A stretch of 64,000 nt of DNA, taken from positions 4,239,032 to 4,303,031 of the forward strand of contig CM035359.1 in assembly GCA_020137815.1 (NCBI GenBank), read 5' to 3'. The DNA is from Hormiphora californensis. Taxonomy: Eukaryota > Ctenophora > Tentaculata > Cydippida > Pleurobrachiidae. Below, piece after piece: positions 45,370 to 56,466 of this stretch (its first letter is position 1; each line of letters starts with the position of its first letter). The notes below the pieces were generated by a model. The model searched no databases. It saw only the letters and a list, made by a program, of their open reading frames with translations, and was not told where the DNA came from. Made by a program: the position numbers and the translations under genes.

Positions 45370-48132
45370 TTACTGAAAGGTATAGGTAGGATAGTATGGG
45401 GCAAATAGTTTATCACCACTTGATGACCCCTCATCGTCAGAATCTCCATCTTTACCAATCTCTGTTTTACCGTGGATCACCTCATTGTAGCTGGGCTGTG
45501 GGGGCAATGTTTCACCCCCTGCTACCCCATGGGATAGGTGCAGTTGGTGCAGCAACAATGTGCTGGAACTGGTTCTTTAGGGGGATGGTACCGATGATAA
45601 TGTCAACCGGGACATTCAGGTCAAGCCCAACTCCGGAAGGATCAACGGATAGAACCACTCTGTAGTTCACATCGATTATGTTGCAGTTGATAAGGTCCGA
45701 GGGAGGAAGAGGGGGGATTTGTAAGGCAACGTTGGTCCAAGTAAAAGTTGCACCGGGCTCAATTTTGGGTTGTGTGTGTGAGACTATCGTTTGGTACTCT
45801 TGTTTGTATCTCCGTATTGTTATATCCTTCCCAGTATACTTCACGTGTTCTACTAATGATATCGTTGATTTTGTCATTGCTTTGCGGGAAAGATTCTCGA
45901 TCTCAGCGCTAAAGTAGATAGTCTCCCCACACACATAACCCGTTTTTGGGAGTGAGAGTGAGGCGTTCAGGGGACCAGTTTTACAGCAGCAACATCCAAA
46001 GGTTTTCGATCCTTGGTTCGCAATTGGCGTTACAGCACCTGAAAATATCAATACCATAACTCTGCCATTTTTGCTAAAAATTTGGTGCTAAAAAATGTGT
46101 GACCCCTGTGTGACTTCACCGTCTCAATGGGTTTTGGCCCAAATGGGGTGGAAACATAGTCAGACAGATCTGTCGACTTGCACTTCAGGGTGAGACGTGT
46201 ATGAGTCTGAGATGGAATTTCTGTTGGCGACGTTCGGAAGTGCTTGAGACGGGTTTGGCTTCCGTCTGATTTCATCCATCTCCATCTAACTCCGTCTAAA
46301 CGGGTAGATACCGTTTCAGACGTGCCGTTTAAACACTGTGCCGTCTAAACACGTGCGTCTGAAGCCTGTTTAGTAAACAGGCTTCAGACGCACGTCTCAA
46401 ACCCGTCGGACTCATACCTACACCCATGTACTTTTTGTAAGTTTCTAGACGCCGTCTAGACGGATACCGCATGTACGGCGTCTAGACGGCGTTGGAACGA
46501 CGCCTAGACGCCGTCTGCGGCAAAGTAAGATTTGCCCAAGATCTACAAGCTCTTACCGGGTTGAAGATTCAAATCGTAAACTGAAAGAACGGTTAGATAC
46601 ATTTTAGTATGCTCGTTTGTCTTCCATGGACGATCAATTTTAGCGGAGAGCTTGTATATCACTTTTCCTGTGAGGTTCAGTGTGATTTAGAAGAAGAGCT
46701 ACATTTGTCATTTGCCTAGCTAGAATCTGTTTCTCACGCCAAATGTAAAGGAGGGTTAAAAGGAGGGTTAGAGCAAAGCTACATAGGACCATGATAGGGG
46801 GGGAACTCCCGGTTTGGCGTATTGACACATGCCTATAGCTCTATCAATGGCAGACTGCCATTGATATAATGGCAGTTATATCAGGGATCCCTTAATCCGC
46901 GCAGCCTTGCCCTTAAACGTAAAGGCAGAGCTCGGATGCGGGTGGGGTAACAGCCCTATACTGCCTACCAGAGACATGTTCCGACAAGAAAAACAAGTTT
47001 AAAGGTAGTGCCAAATACATACCATGCCTTCCGACAAACGTTGAAGGTAGATTGGGTGGAAGCGTTATGGAGAATGGAAATTCATGGTTGCCTTGATCAA
47101 GGGATGTTTTCTCTCCGTCAGCGATGGCATCACCAAATAAATTTTTCGAAACGTCTAGGTAGGGTAGCGACTGGCAATTTGAAACGCCTGCTAACTTGAA
47201 ACAGTGTCTGCTAACTTGAAACACGTGCTCTGGTTATTTGAAACAAATGCGCGTTATTTGCTCTCTGATTGGTGTCGTGTGTGTGCTGTAGCACAGTGAA
47301 GAGAGTCTGGTAACTTGAAACACTGAGGAGGGCTATTTGAAACAATTTTCTCCGATTGGATTGTCGAAATTTTTGTTGTTCAATATGAGCATGAGGCAGG
47401 ATATAAACTATGATTTGAGTCATTTCCGCCAAAAGTTGGCCGAATATGAGGCAAAAACTGTTTTCCTGCTAATTTGAAACAGTTTTTGGAAAAGGTCATT
47501 GCACCAAGCACGTTCAACAAAATTCAGATTTCAGACATGGAATGGCTCTGCACAACCCTTTTCTAACTATTCAATGTCAAAAATTTTGGTTTCGTGGAGA
47601 AATTGAGGGAGATACGGGTGTTTCAAATTAGCAGACCGAGGCGGGTAAATTGAAACACCAAATTTGGATAGATATCACGTGACCCTGACCCCGGAAGACA
47701 AAATGAGACATCTCCAACCACCCAAAAAACTACCCAGGGACTGTCTCGGTAACACAAGGTCAAAAAAATTTGGGTTCGACTTGATTTGTGGGCAGGCAAG
47801 GGAAAAAAGTGAAAAACTGTTTCAAATAGCCAGTCGCTACCCTACTTTTCATGCCCCTTATAGGTCACCCAATCAGTATTGTCCCCCATCCCACCCTTTT
47901 CTGTCCAATGTACCTAGAAAACAATTAATAATACTTTTTTCATTTAACAAGATATTTTAAACTTACATTTTTATGTTAAACTTACATTTGCATAACCTTT
48001 TAGCTTAAGCTCGATAGCTTGAAAGTCTAGGGAATCCTTCAATTCAAGCCTAACTTTACCGGAAACTTTCTGACCAGCGTAGAAAATTGGCTGGGCAGCA
48101 TCCAATAGTATCAAAAACTTTTCAATTGGCAT
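45370..48132 (-). CDS. Alpha-arrestin (ARRDC-type), exon split by a MITE
   Basis: Exons: 48132-47986 (start, MPIEKFLILLDAAQPIFYAG), 47913 to 47023 (interrupted), 46667-46557, 46038-45370. The product is about 377 residues with arrestin N (LKGYAN, VHWTEKGG, GNHEFPFSITLPPNLP) and arrestin C (GPLNASLSLPKTGYVCGE, VVLSVDPSGVGLDLNVP, IIGTIPLKN) folds. The tail has a PPQPSYNEV motif like the PPxY sites that recruit HECT ubiquitin ligases, and ends APYYPTYTFQ. Alpha-arrestins are endosomal adaptors for receptor ubiquitination. Exon 2 contains a 681-bp element at 47162-47842; removing it plus one TA restores frame and the family sequence. The last exon also needs one G removed from GGGG near 45530 to reach the PSYNEV tail. 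AATAAA lies at 45292-45287 (minus strand). Confidence 0.85.
46060..46540. repeat. Palindromic repeat in an arrestin intron
   Basis: A short perfect inverted repeat with arms CGTGCGTCTGAAGCCTGTTTA lies at about 46351-46399, followed by several CGTCTAGACGGCGT palindromic words (46446-46520). It lies within the intron between the two C-domain exons. The class is not recognised. Confidence 0.55.
47162..47842. mobile_element. TA-target MITE inserted in arrestin coding sequence
   Basis: Termini GGGTAGCGACTGGCAATTTG and its complement (...AATAGCCAGTCGCTACCC) are flanked by TA at 47160-47161 and 47843-47844. The interior repeats TTTGAAAC or CTTGAAAC about ten times in both orientations. The GGGTA start and TA target match the element at 31800-32552. 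No ORF of its own. Confidence 0.85.
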
Positions 48133-48446
48133 GGCCGCTATGGAATTCCTAGCACTATATGTATGAACAATTCACAATCACTTGTTTTAGCAAAATATCA
48201 AAATGGTGTAAGTAGAGCACTAACCACTAAACCGCAAAATGGCCCAAGTTATGCCCTGGAATTGTCAGGCCAATGCTCTGACCATAGTTCTAGCGCGAGA
48301 GAAATGAGAATACGGTCAATATGCTCTGACAGTCCTAGAAAGTTTACGCGAGGTGAAGAATCCTTCTTACTAAGAATCCCAACCCCTAAACGTGTCCTTA
48401 AACAAACAAATAATCTTGAATATTACTATTGTTATATCTCTCTAAT

Positions 48447-48565
48447 TCCGTCCGACAAACGTTGAAAGTAAATTCCATGGAAGTGTTGTGCAGAATGGGA
48501 ATTCTGAATTCCCATACTGCACAATTCCGAATTCTTGATCACCTTGATCAAGGGTGGTTTTCTAT
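48447..48565 (-). pseudogene. Decayed duplicate of arrestin exon 2
   Basis: TCCGACAAACGTTGAA, GGAAGTGTTGTGCAGAATGGGAATTC and CCTTGATCAAGGG match the intact exon at 47023-47110 in the same order. The copy is broken by a short GAATTCCCAT inverted insert and substitutions. It lies upstream (5') of the arrestin start codon on the same strand, so it is a relic of a tandem exon or gene duplication. Confidence 0.65.
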
Positions 48566-48814
48566 CCATCAAAAAGTCCCAGTCAAAATCAAATACCCGG
48601 ACATAAAATTCCTACGTAATAATTATCCAAAAGTGTCCAAAAGCACAGGCCCAGGTCGGACATAAAATTCCTACGGTGGATGGAGGTGTTGAAGATATGA
48701 TGATTATGTTCTAACGGTGTATAAGGTCCAAATGAGGCACGGAGTTTTTCTGAATCAGCTTTTCAAGACGAATCCAATGCAACTAGAATTAGCTTTCTAT
48801 CTTATCGGGAAGGT

Positions 48815-49160
48815 GTGGTTCACACACACTCATTTTTAGGAGGTAGAAGAAGAGCACAGGGGAGGAGAGGTGAAAAAATACCAGGAGGATGTAGAAGGAA
48901 GTCCAGCAGAGTCGAGGAAACCAGGAGAAGTAGAAGGAAGTGCCCCAGAAGCAAGAGATCAGAGATCCACGATGACCAGATGAGAAAATGCCTCAGAAGG
49001 GAGAAGAGAAGTACAGAGAGGGAGTGGTGCAAATACACCAGGAGGGACGTAGAAGGAAGTCCAGCCCAGGAAACCAGAAGAAGTAGAAGGGAGTGCCTCA
49101 CGAAGGAAGAATGAGATCCACGGTGACCAGATGAGAAAAAGCCTCAGAAGGGAGAAGTAT
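48815..49160. repeat. Purine-rich tandem repeat, about 170-bp unit
   Basis: Units containing AGAAGTAGAAGGAAGTG, GATCCACGATGACCAGATGAG and GCCTCAGAAGGGAGAAG occur twice. The 3' end of the C16orf89-like last exon overlaps this repeat, so the extreme C terminus of that protein may be repeat-derived. Confidence 0.7.
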
Positions 49161-51943
49161 CAAAAAGTATCCTGGTAAAAATCGCAATCGTCTCGTTCTA
49201 AATAGAAAACAAAACACAAACACTAAAACTAAAACAGTACATAAGACAGGGAACTCCAAAAGTCTTGACACTGTCAACTTAGGGCCGGTATGGGAAATAT
49301 GATCCACTTCAGAAGTGTGGAGGAACTGGAGCTGGTGACGTAGTAACAAACTGAGAACTATCAAACCCAGGGCTGTGTTGTGCTCCGAGCATGTATCTGA
49401 AGAGAGAGAGGAACAGTGGGTTAAACATGTTAAATGTCTGTAATGAAACAGCACAATATCAATTATTGCAACCCCCAATTAAGATTGAATGCGAAACAAC
49501 ATGGGCTGAAACACAATTAAAGGGATGCACTAGGTTATCATAGGTTACTGTGTGCCCTCACCCCTCACCCGCTATCCCTGAAACGAATCAATTGTAACAT
49601 GGTGTATCCCTTTATATGATAATTTACACAATAAAATGATATAATTTACCATCAACTATCTCATCAGATAGCAACCTCCTTCCCATCTGGTGGGAGGCAA
49701 GTTTAACATGACGAGGCTGCATCGTCTCCTCGGTGTAACACCCCGTATAGTCCTGCCATAGGAATATGGGCTCCAGGATAGCGGGGGAGTAGAAATCCTG
49801 GTAATTCATCATCATTCCTATCATAACCATCTCGGTATACAGATCGTACCTGCAGGAGAATACATGTTGTAGTAAACAGTTTATTGGTTCTAACCCTGAG
49901 AGGGTAACCCTCTCAGCGTTAGAATGTAGAACAACACATAACCATCTCATAATTATGAGATTATAAGCGAGGCGCTTACACATTGTACAGACACAACCAC
50001 CAAGAATGGCAGTTCATGACGTATTTGTCTCGGAACAACACAGGAATTTTGTAAGAGTTTTAAAACCTTACCATCCTTTTAGAATTGTAGGTTTCAATCG
50101 CTGGTAAATCTTTTCCATCAGATTGTCGATAATGACTGCTGTTGTGTTCTGATCGGTTTGTCTGTCTAACTCTTCAATTCTACTACTGCACCCTTTCACC
50201 TGAATTTAACTTGTTTACAAATTCACAAAGGATTTAACGAACAGTTTTTTCACAAATCCAAAAAATTTCTGAGGCCGATATATATCCAACTTCGGGTACA
50301 AAAGAAGCATGTTACCTGGGCCAGGATGAAAAATAGAAGTTGGTGGGTCAATTGATAATCCTCAGAGCCCCCACTCGTCATTTGTGAGTAACAATCCATT
50401 GATATCAGGCATGGTTTACGTGCTAAAAAGTAAATATGTTGAATCTTTCAACAAACTTTTGAAACCCATATGGGTTTCCATTGTTAGTGTTACCGAGAAT
50501 TAGGTACCAATATTGGTACCTAATTCTCGGTAACACTAACAATGGAAAAATGGTGATCGTTTACCAACGGCTGTGCAAGTGAACTGTGAAACTCCGTGGA
50601 AACCGTGGCGATCCCTTATACTTACTTTTATTTCCAAGTATCTCTAGCATGCATTCATCACTCAGCTTGTCCGTGTACGTTTCTTCGTACTTTTCGGGTC
50701 GTGGTTCGACATCCTTGTGAAACAGGGAACGGGGATGGATGTAAAAGTTGCCAATGTAGTATTTAAATGCAACCAAGTTGTGGAAATTCTCGTGATACCT
50801 GGAATGGTAACAGGATGTTATTAATATTGTTACTTAATGTTTAAACAGAATCATAATCGCAGTAGAACTGGGACTGGGAGTTTCAACTTAAGATTTACAT
50901 CATGTTTAGGATTTAAACAGAATCATAACGTTTCACAGCCATGCTGCTCGGTGCTCACATAACAGAGGTCAGACCGTATGGAAAATAGCCAGATATCACA
51001 TATATACATGTGATATAATACGACGATCATGTGTTCCATATATGGCCACATTACAAATACGGCCGTTATCTTACGAGTCGTTGGTGTGCTGAAAGCTAAG
51101 AACAACGTCAACAAGATCAGCTAACTTATCCACCCTCCTTCGGAGCACCTCCAACCTGATCTGCAGCTCGTGCGGGATAGCGGTGTTTAAACTCATCACT
51201 TCAATCTCACCTGGGATATATAGAGGTAAAACTAAAAATACCAATATTCGAAAGCTGCTATTATAGGACCCAGGCTTGAGGCTCGGAAATCGCGGTAATG
51301 TAGAGAAAACGATAACTGCAATAGTTCACTTGAGTAAGCCGAGTACTGGGGGCAGCTATAGGTATGTATCAGGAACCGACCGAATCAGGAAATACTGGTC
51401 CCTGATTGGCTGATAACCAGTCACGTGACCTAAATAACGAGTTCTGATTGGTTGTTTACTTAATCCGGTCGGTTCCTGGTATGTATATAATGGGGGGGGG
51501 GCTTTGATTAGAGTCGCGTTTTGGGAGTTTTTTACAATTTTTTTGGCTCAAGCCTCATTTGTTCATCTGAGCAGCGTTATACGCAAACCCGAGGAACCAA
51601 TATCTAGCTATAGACAACGCCAAGAGTAATGATCAAAATATGGTTGTCTGGAGCTTTTGTTAATTTGTTATGTGACCGGATCTCAGCCAATAAAATCCAC
51701 AAAAGACTCAAGATATTGACTGGGCTATTCCTGAATTATTTTCGTACCTTGTGCTACCCGAATACTGAAAAGAAAGTCGGTAATTAGAAGATAGTAGTGT
51801 GATTTAGCCCAACCAAGAATATCCTCTAGCGCCGTGATTGTTTCCTCAACTTGTAAAGAAGTAACGCCGTGGGAATCTTTTGTTTGACATGTTGAGGAGA
51901 ACAGTACTAGCAGTGCCAATGTCACTACCACGCTACATTTCAT
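49098..51943 (-). CDS. C16orf89-family protein with signal peptide
   Basis: Seven exons with exact phase closure: 51943-51748, 51210-51075, 50798-50626, 50422-50316, 50199-50072, 49849-49650, 49396-49098, giving 412 residues. Residues 1-21 are a signal peptide (CSVVVTLALLVLFSSTCQT). The body matches the C16orf89 (UPF0764) family: DECMLEILGN, YQLTHQLLFFILAQVKGC, DLYTEMVMIGMMMNYQDFYS, LEPIFLWQDYTGCY and the terminal CSEHNTALGLIVLS. The function of the family is unknown; vertebrate members are secreted. Here a hydrophobic stretch near the end (VLCTVLVLVFVFCFLF) followed by RTRR could form a membrane anchor, which would be unusual, but this part overlaps a purine repeat and may be new. The gene looks intact. 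Confidence 0.85.
50478..50545. repeat. Perfect 68-bp palindrome
   Basis: Arms of 34 bases, from CCATTGTTAGTGTTACC to its complement, centre CCAATATTGG, no spacer. It lies in an intron of the C16orf89-like gene. Confidence 0.95.
51370..51478. mobile_element. hAT-like MITE carrying E-box and CCAAT boxes
   Basis: Termini CAGGAACCGACCG and CGGTCGGTTCCTG, flanked by perfect 8-bp direct repeats GTATGTAT; 109 bp. Between them are two inverted CCAAT boxes (GATTGG) and TCACGTGAC, the same combination as in the promoter-like blocks of this window. It sits in intron 1 of the C16orf89-like gene. Confidence 0.8.
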
Positions 51944-52036
51944 CTTCTGTGGGAGGAGAAAACAAAGGGTGAATTACCATTCTTTTTTAAGTCTTCAGTT
52001 TGTGCCAAAGTCTTGCATTGCTCGAACCTTGGTGAC

Positions 52037-52674
52037 ATAGACACCGTGCGCGACCAAAATTGAGCTCACACACAGGTGTCTGCTCCGCCCCAAAAAGGGT
52101 CGTTTCTTTCAAGGGATGTTGCACGCGATCCACTGGACCGATTTGCATCCGGTTTGTCGCAAAAGACTACAAATGATCCTAATATACTGGAAAATACCCT
52201 AGAAGTTTGTCTGTCAACAGGAAGTGGGTCAAAATTGACACTGAAGTCAAACCTATAATCTGGCTTCCGAGAGTTTCTGCACTACGCCCATGCGATTTAG
52301 AAGATAATTGGGAGATATGTTGATGCAATTAGCATCAGCTGTTAATGCCGGGTATTTTCCAGTAGTCACAAGAGTTAAACCTATCTCCTGATACCCTCAG
52401 ATTCATTCTACACCGTCTGGGAGTGGTGCAAAAAGGCTTGGAAGCCAGATTATAGGTTTGACTTCAGTGTCAATTTTGACCCACTTCCTGTTGACAGACA
52501 AACTTCTCTGGTATTTTCCAGTATATTAGGATCATTTGTAGTCTTTTGCGACAAACCGGATGCAAATCGGTCAAGTGGATCGCGTGCAACATCCCTTGAA
52601 AGAAACGACCCTTTTTGAGGCGGAGTAGACACCTGTGTGTGAGCTCAATCTTGGTCGCGCACGGTGTCTATGTC
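52037..52674. repeat. Foldback repeat, about 640 bp
   Basis: The end GACATAGACACCGTGCGCGACCAA (about 52034) is mirrored by its complement near 52650-52675. Arms of about 220 bp are nearly identical and contain GGTCGTTTCTTTCAAGGGATG. A diverged relative of the arm (ACCGATTTGCATC, GGAAAATACCC) lies at about 37195-37260. Confidence 0.8.
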
Positions 52675-52794
52675 ACCAAATGTCACCAAATGATTGCCTA
52701 TGCCCTATGCTATCATGGCTATTGTTTGAAACAATAGCTATAGGATTTTCATAGGGTAATGAATTTCCGATCCTATTGTCTTCCATATATGAAA

Positions 52795-52905
52795 CCAGGA
52801 AACGACCGAACCGGGATTTTTACCACCGAACCGAACCGAATCGGAAAAAAAATTTACCGAACCGAACCGAATTTCGGTTACCGAACCGAACCGAACCGAA
52901 CGCAC
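52795..52905. repeat. CCGAA pentanucleotide repeat
   Basis: Impure (CCGAA)n with breaks. It is followed by a GGGGCCTGGCAAGGCCCCCC hairpin unit (52930-53060) that recurs inverted in the 62-kb tandem repeat. Confidence 0.8.
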
Positions 52906-53469
52906 AGCAAATTTTTCATATTATATATTCGGGGCCTGGCAAGGCCCCCCGACACGAAAATAACCCAAACACAACCCATCCCCCCTAAAACAACGGGGCC
53001 GAGCCGACAGGCCCTTAATATTATTAATACCAGATATAAAAAAACCATAAACCATAAACCATAACTAGTCCTAGGCATTTGCGTAAAAAAGTGCCCGTTT
53101 CAGGAATTTTTAGATAACCATGCGAAACCTTCACTAAAAGTATGCTATAGGTCCCTAGAATCACCAAAAAAAAGTTTACCACTTAAACTTCCCCAGAACA
53201 TCTCTTAATTTGGCGTTAATTGGGTATAATTGGCTAATAATGAATTCAAAATTCAAAATCGTCGTAGAAGGTCGTAATTGGTCGCAATCGTTCAGAAATA
53301 TTATTCTAATCATCTTTAAATCATGATATTGACCCAATTATGTAAATTTGGTGCCTAATTTGGCGTTAATTGGGTCAAATTGGGTCTAAATTGGGCAAAA
53401 ATTCAAAATCGTTGTAGACGGTCGTGGTTGGTCGCAATCGTTCAGAAATATTATTCTTATCACCTTTAA

Positions 53470-56466
53470 CCCTTTGACGGCGACAGAGCATATATGCTAC
53501 AGTCTATTCTAGGCGGCCTGGAAGTCCTTATGTTTTATCTAGGTGGCCCATATTTTGTCACGAGCTAGTTTTAGGAATTATGAACCTAAAACCACGTCCA
53601 GATCAGCTCAGAAAATCAAGAAAAAATTTTTATAGCCCCTCTAAGGAGGCTTATTTCGGCCTTTTTTTAAAAACATTTCTCATTTTTTTGTTTTTTGGGG
53701 GCACAACTAATCCTTTGAAGGAATAAAAGTGCTCGACATAACCGACCGAATGCAAAAAGCCGCATCAAAAAATATTGAAAATTGAATGAGTTATTAACAT
53801 TTAAGGCGCCGTATCATATATGATACTATCGCCCGTAAGGGAATTCTAGTAACAAATATAAATTGTACAAGTTTGTGGGTGCTATGGCATAAATTTATGC
53901 TTTCATGTGGTATATAGCTACAAGTTCTACAATCGTGAACGGTTTTTACCAGGAAAAGAACCCAAATTAGAGATTTGTATCATATATGATACTATCGTCC
54001 TAAGGGTAAATTCTCCTAAAACATACATAATTCGGGCTAGAAAAGGAGCTAAGAGACAAATGGGGGCACTAAAATGTGTAGAATCATCGCATTAGTGGGG
54101 GTAGAGCACATATTTAGGTCGCTATCTGGATCCCTAATTGAGATAATTGGATAATTAGCTAATTATCTGTCCCGCGTGTGCTAATTATTCGTGAAACTTT
54201 GCTCTGGGAAGGAGTTATGAGACAAATGGGGGCACTAAAATGTGTAGAATCATCAAATTAGTGGGGGTAGAGCACATATTTAGGTCGCTATCTGGATCCA
54301 TAATTGAGATAATTGGATAATTAGCTAATTAGTTGCCCTGGAGCGCTAATAAATGAGACTAGGCGGAGTATACAAGACAAGTGAGGGCACTAAAATGTGT
54401 AAAATCATCGCCTTAGCGGGGGTAGAGCACATAGCTGAGTTTCTATTCCCACTCCTAATTGAGATAATTGGATAATTAGCTAATTGACGGTTGCACACCG
54501 TCCACTTTTCACCAAATCCCGTGGTTTCTAGGTAATCCTGAGCTCTTTTGCTCAATCTAAGGATCTTCTGACAACCCCTAACCCCATTTGTATCACCTTT
54601 GACTCGTTTTACACAATAGTATAGCACTCGATACAACCATAGACACTGCCTTCAGCTCTTTAGAACCCTCTTGCTCCATCCTAGACCTCACATACATCCA
54701 AGATCCAACTACAATCCTATAGAATTTTTATATCCTATTGCTCCTACAACACGTTCAACCCCTAATATACTACAGTTTCCCATATTTATTGTTTGGACAC
54801 ACGGTTATAGGGGTTTAGGGATATTAGGGACTGTCAGAAGATCCTTAGATTGAGCAAAAGAGCTCAGGATTACCTAGAAACCACGGGATTTGGTGAAAAG
54901 TGGACGGTGTGCAACCGTCAATTAGCTAATTATCCAATTATCTCAATTAGGAGTGGGAATAGAAACTCAGCCATGTGCTCTACCCCCGCTAAGGCGATGA
55001 TTTTACACATTTTAGTGCCCTCACTTGTCTTGTATAGGGGGGTACGTCACCTTTTTTTTTGCCCACTGCCCACATTATTCTTAAATTTTGAATTTGCCCA
55101 CATGGGCAAAAGTGGGCAAAAGTGGGCAAAAGTAGGCAAAAAATTTAAATCCATAAAAAATATATGCTATCAACCAGGTAATCGTCTGTGACCAAGGTTT
55201 TTCACTACCAATGTCCTCCTAGAGGTCCCCCCTATCGATTCCAACCGATAATTTATTTGCTCAGGGTTGATAAGGCTCCATATCCAACTGGGAAAATGGG
55301 CAAAATATGTTGGCAAAATTAGGAAAATTGGTCATTTTAGGCACGTTTCTCACATGGTTGGAGTGGAAAATTTTTCTGGTTTTTCTGGGGCCCCATTGGA
55401 GTACAATGCAAGTGGAAAACCTTTGTTATGTATCAGTTCCCTAAATAGCCCCAAAATGACGAAAAATCACTGGCCTTTGCCAAATTTTTTTGCCCACTTT
55501 TGTCCAGTCGGACATGGAGCCTTATCAACCCTAAGTCATAATTAAGTACATTAATTATCGGTTGGAATCGATAGAGGGGACCTCTTGGAAGACATTGGAG
55601 GTGAAAAACATTTGTCACAAAGCGTTTTCTGGTAAAGTTTTGATGCTTATAATATTTTTGCCCACTTTTTGCCCACTTTGCCCACATTATACCTGTTTTT
55701 TGAGATTTTGGTTTGCCCATGTGGGCAAATGTGGGCAAAAGTGGGCAAAATAAAAGGTGACGTACCCCCCCTTGTATACTCCGCCTAGTCTCATTTATTA
55801 GCGCTCCAGGGCAACTAATTAGCTAATTATCCAATTATCTCAATTATGGATCCAGATAGCGACCTAAATATGTGCTCTACCCCCACTAATTTGATGATTC
55901 TACACATTTTAGTGCCCCCATTTGTCTCATAACTCCTTCCCAGAGCAAAGTTTCACGAATAATTAGCACACGCGGGACAGATAATTAGCTAATTATCCAA
56001 TTATCTCAATTAGGGATCCAGATAGCGACCTAAATATGTGCTCTACCCCCACTAATGCGATGATTCTACACATTTTAGTGCCCCCATTTGTCTCTTAGCT
56101 CCTTTTCTAGCCCGAATTATGTATGTTTTAGGAGAATTTACCCTTAGGACGATAGTATCATATATGATACAAATCTCTAATTTGGGTTCTTTTCCTGGTA
56201 AAAACCGTTCACGATTGTAGAACTTGTAGCTATATACCACATGAAAGCATAAATTTATGCCATAGCACCCACAAACTTGTACAATTTATATTTGTTACTA
56301 GAATTCCCTTACGGGCGATAGTATCATATATGCTACAGTGGGCCCAGCAAAAACTACATGTCGGAATTACAAATTTCCTTTTCGAGGCGTTTTGTGTTGA
56401 TAATATCTACTTATAAACGAAAAATTAGACAATTCTATCGAGCCAATCCTTCTCGCCGTCAAAGGG
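53470..56466. mobile_element. TTAA-target palindromic element (piggyBac-like), family C
   Basis: Ends CCCTTTGACGGCGA and TCGCCGTCAAAGGG, flanked by TTAA at 53466-53469 and 56467-56470. TTAA target plus CCCTTTG ends fit a piggyBac-like non-autonomous element. The opposite arm of the host palindrome (about 58424-58446) shows the undisturbed site with a single TTAA. The core from about 53817 to 56340 is palindromic and contains three ATTAGTGGGGGTAGAGC modules per arm. Confidence 0.8.
55037..55770. mobile_element. 8-bp-TSD MITE nested in family C
   Basis: Ends GGGGGGTACGTCACCTTTT and AAAAGGTGACGTACCCCCC with direct repeats CTTGTATA at 55029-55036 and 55771-55778. The interior reiterates GTGGGCAAA near both ends. 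The mirror arm at about 54365-54385 keeps the empty site. An 8-bp target duplication fits a hAT-like origin. Confidence 0.85.

Noticed and set aside
55267-55545. Frame rich in WAKVGK-like words
   Set aside because: Arises from GTGGGCAAA repeats of the nested MITE and its mirror.
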